Source: Rhodococcus sp. 1168
GTDB taxonomy: Bacteria > Actinomycetota > Actinomycetes > Mycobacteriales > Mycobacteriaceae
Assembly: GCF_002091955.1 (NCBI RefSeq)
Contig: NZ_MKKY01000049.1
Coordinates: forward strand, 1-54,520
DNA: 54,520 nucleotides
Direction: 5' to 3'
In this document: positions 53,244-54,520 of the stretch, piece by piece
Numbering within the stretch: position 1 is the stretch's first letter
Layout: every line of letters begins with the position of its first letter
Notes under the pieces: generated by a model
The model's database searches: none
Told to the model about the DNA's origin: nothing
The model's input: only the letters and a program-made list of their open reading frames with translations
Translations under genes and position numbers: made by a program

Positions 53244-54520
53244 GGGACCAGCGTGATCTGATTCTGCCAGGGTGATGGGACCACCTGGATTGCCAGTTAT
53301 GGGACCACCGGCGCGCCTTGCCGGTGGTCTCGTCGTTTGCTCGTTCGATTGTCTGTGACAGCACCAAGCACGTCACGGAGGTCGATGAGCATGGCTTTTC
53401 GGGAGATCAGTGTGAACGAAATCAGAGAAGTATTACGGCTATGGCTCGGGACGGCTGGACTGCCGGCTCCGGGACTGCGAACGATCGCCGAGCATGCCGG
53501 GGTGGATCGCAAAACGGTCCGCCGTTACGTCGAGGCAGCTCAGGGGGCTGGTCTGGCGAGAACCGACAGTGTCGGTGCGGTCAGTGACGAGTTGATCGCG
53601 GCGGTCGTCGCTGCTGTGCGCCCCGACCGGCCGCACGGTCACGGCGCGGCATGGGAGCAACTTGTGCCCCAGCAGGAGCAGATTACCAAATGGGTGGCAG
53701 GCGAGGGTGAACGCAAGCCGCTCACGATCGCGAAAATCGAAGTGCTGCTTGCCCGTAAGGGCTGCGTGCTGCCGTACCGGACGTTGCACCGGTTCGCTAC
53801 CGAGATGTGCGGTTTCGGGCGTAAGGACCTCACCGTCCAAGTCGTCGACGGCGAACCCGGGATCGAATGCCAGATCGACTTCGGATACTTGGGGATGCTC
53901 ACCGACCCCGACGACGGTCGGGCCCGCAAAGTCCACGCCCTGATCTTCACCGCCGTCCACAGCCGACACATGTTCGTGTGGCTGAGCTATTCGCAGACGC
54001 TGGTGGCGGTGATCGCCGGCTGCGAAGCAGCGTGGAAGTTCTTCGGCGGAGTCTTCGCTGTGTTGATCCCGGACAACCTCAAACCGGTCGTCACCGCCGC
54101 GGACCCGATCACTCCGCGATTGAGCGATGGCTGGCTCGACTACAGCAGCCACGTCGGGTTCATCACCGACCCGGCGCGTGTCCGGTCACCGAAGGACAAA
54201 CCGAGGGTCGAACGCACCGTCCAATACGTGCGCGGAAACTTCTGGGCCGGCGAACGATTCACCAGTCTCGCCGAAGCCCAGGAGGCTGCCGTGCGGTGGT
54301 GCACCAGCACCGCAGGGATGCGCATTCACGGCACTACCTGTGCACGGCCGCTCGAGGTGTTCGACGAAGCCGAACTACCGAAGCTGCTACCGGTGCCGTC
54401 GGGGTACGACGTGCCGATCTTCAAGGACGTGAAAGTGCACCGTGACTTCCATGCGGAGATCGGGCGGGCACTGTATTCGTTGCCGCAGCAGTGGATCGGC
54501 TCGACACTGTCGGTGCGGGC
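53243..54520 (+). mobile_element. IS21-family insertion sequence, left part
   Basis: The element starts close to 53243 and continues past the window edge. Its left end carries three copies of ATGGGACCA (53242-53250, 53275-53283, 53299-53307), like the multiple terminal transposase sites of IS21-type elements, and a short hairpin (ACCACCGG/CCGGTGGT, 53304-53328). The istA gene begins at 53385. An istB ATPase gene and the right end should lie outside. The exact left boundary and the target duplication cannot be fixed from one end. Confidence 0.75.
53385..54520 (+). CDS. istA: IS21-family transposase IstA (partial, runs off window)
   Basis: At least 378 residues of an IstA transposase. The N-terminal helix-turn-helix (LPAPGLRTIAEHAGVDRKTV, about 25-44) binds the IS ends. 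The DDE catalytic domain has Asp165 in ECQIDFGYLGM, Asp230 in LIPDNLKPVV and Glu276 in KPRVERTVQYVR; all are intact. GGAGG lies three bases before the ATG at 53385 and nine before a second in-frame ATG at 53391, so either may start translation. No stop occurs before 54520. IstA works with the ATPase IstB, expected just downstream. An intact frame suggests recent insertion. Confidence 0.92.
   Translation, partial: MSMAFREISVNEIREVLRLWLGTAGLPAPGLRTIAEHAGVDRKTVRRYVEAAQGAGLARTDSVGAVSDELIAAVVAAVRPDRPHGHGAAWEQLVPQQEQITKWVAGEGERKPLTIAKIEVLLARKGCVLPYRTLHRFATEMCGFGRKDLTVQVVDGEPGIECQIDFGYLGMLTDPDDGRARKVHALIFTAVHSRHMFVWLSYSQTLVAVIAGCEAAWKFFGGVFAVLIPDNLKPVVTAADPITPRLSDGWLDYSSHVGFITDPARVRSPKDKPRVERTVQYVRGNFWAGERFTSLAEAQEAAVRWCTSTAGMRIHGTTCARPLEVFDEAELPKLLPVPSGYDVPIFKDVKVHRDFHAEIGRALYSLPQQWIGSTLSVR

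Noticed and set aside
53242..53307. Three ATGGGACCA copies as a CRISPR or iteron array
   Set aside because: Spacing is uneven (33 and 24 bp), only three 9-bp copies occur, and they sit at the end of an IS21 element; transposase sites explain them better.
52825..53376. 183-codon minus-strand open frame over the antitoxin-like gene
   Set aside because: It crosses the IS boundary and overlaps both the Abi tail and the antitoxin-like gene in other frames; composition looks like a shadow.

Overview
The window comes from a high-GC mycolic-acid actinobacterium, most likely Rhodococcus or a close relative (inference). It encodes NucS/EndoMS, GlgE, a single-chain type I fatty acid synthase with its AcpS, many GTG/TTG starts and Wag31-like coiled-coil proteins. 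Gene order from about 200 to 25,730 closely follows Mycobacterium tuberculosis Rv1320c-Rv1343c as I recall it. Order from 27,880 to 42,190 follows Rv2524c-Rv2520c.

Region 1 (1-25,880), core. It holds a membrane adenylate cyclase, nucS, a zinc-ribbon protein, a DivIVA-like coiled-coil protein, methylmalonyl-CoA epimerase, a thiolase, a DUF3817 membrane protein, a thioredoxin-fold/TPR protein and a lipoprotein metallopeptidase. The glycogen/alpha-glucan cluster follows (glgE-glgB on the minus strand, glgP divergent), then dinG, pncB, clpS, a DUF2017 protein, a P1-family peptidase, rhomboid, a metallo-beta-lactamase phosphodiesterase, rph-rdgB, a secreted lipase, a second DUF3817 protein and an lprD-like gene. 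It ends with tRNA-Leu(UAG). Relative to M. tuberculosis, mec-cysO-cysM and murI are absent from their expected places.

Region 2 (25,960-42,360), lipid and core genes. It holds a TetR regulator, a helix-hairpin-helix-like protein of unknown role, the 9.3-kb fas gene and its overlapping acpS, another TetR regulator, an actin-like-fold membrane protein, an M20 peptidase, a bcp peroxiredoxin, a DUF3618 protein and tRNA-Lys(CUU). Two near-identical palindromes lie upstream of fas and may be operators.

Region 3 (42,360-54,520), accessory island directly downstream of tRNA-Lys. It opens with short inverted and direct repeats and a decayed tyrosine recombinase. A two-gene Kiwa anti-phage system (kwaA-kwaB) follows, then broken and orphan small ORFs, a secreted beta-propeller protein and a DUF4190-like membrane protein. 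Next, on the minus strand, is a DUF2510 membrane protein, an 841-residue NACHT/STAND NTPase with an N-terminal Cap4/DUF4297-like nuclease domain, and an unrecognised 354-residue partner. An orphan VbhA-like antitoxin and an Abi-like gene remnant precede an IS21-family element that runs off the end. I read this as a tRNA-anchored defence island. The nuclease-NACHT gene and its unknown partner are the best candidate for an undescribed system.
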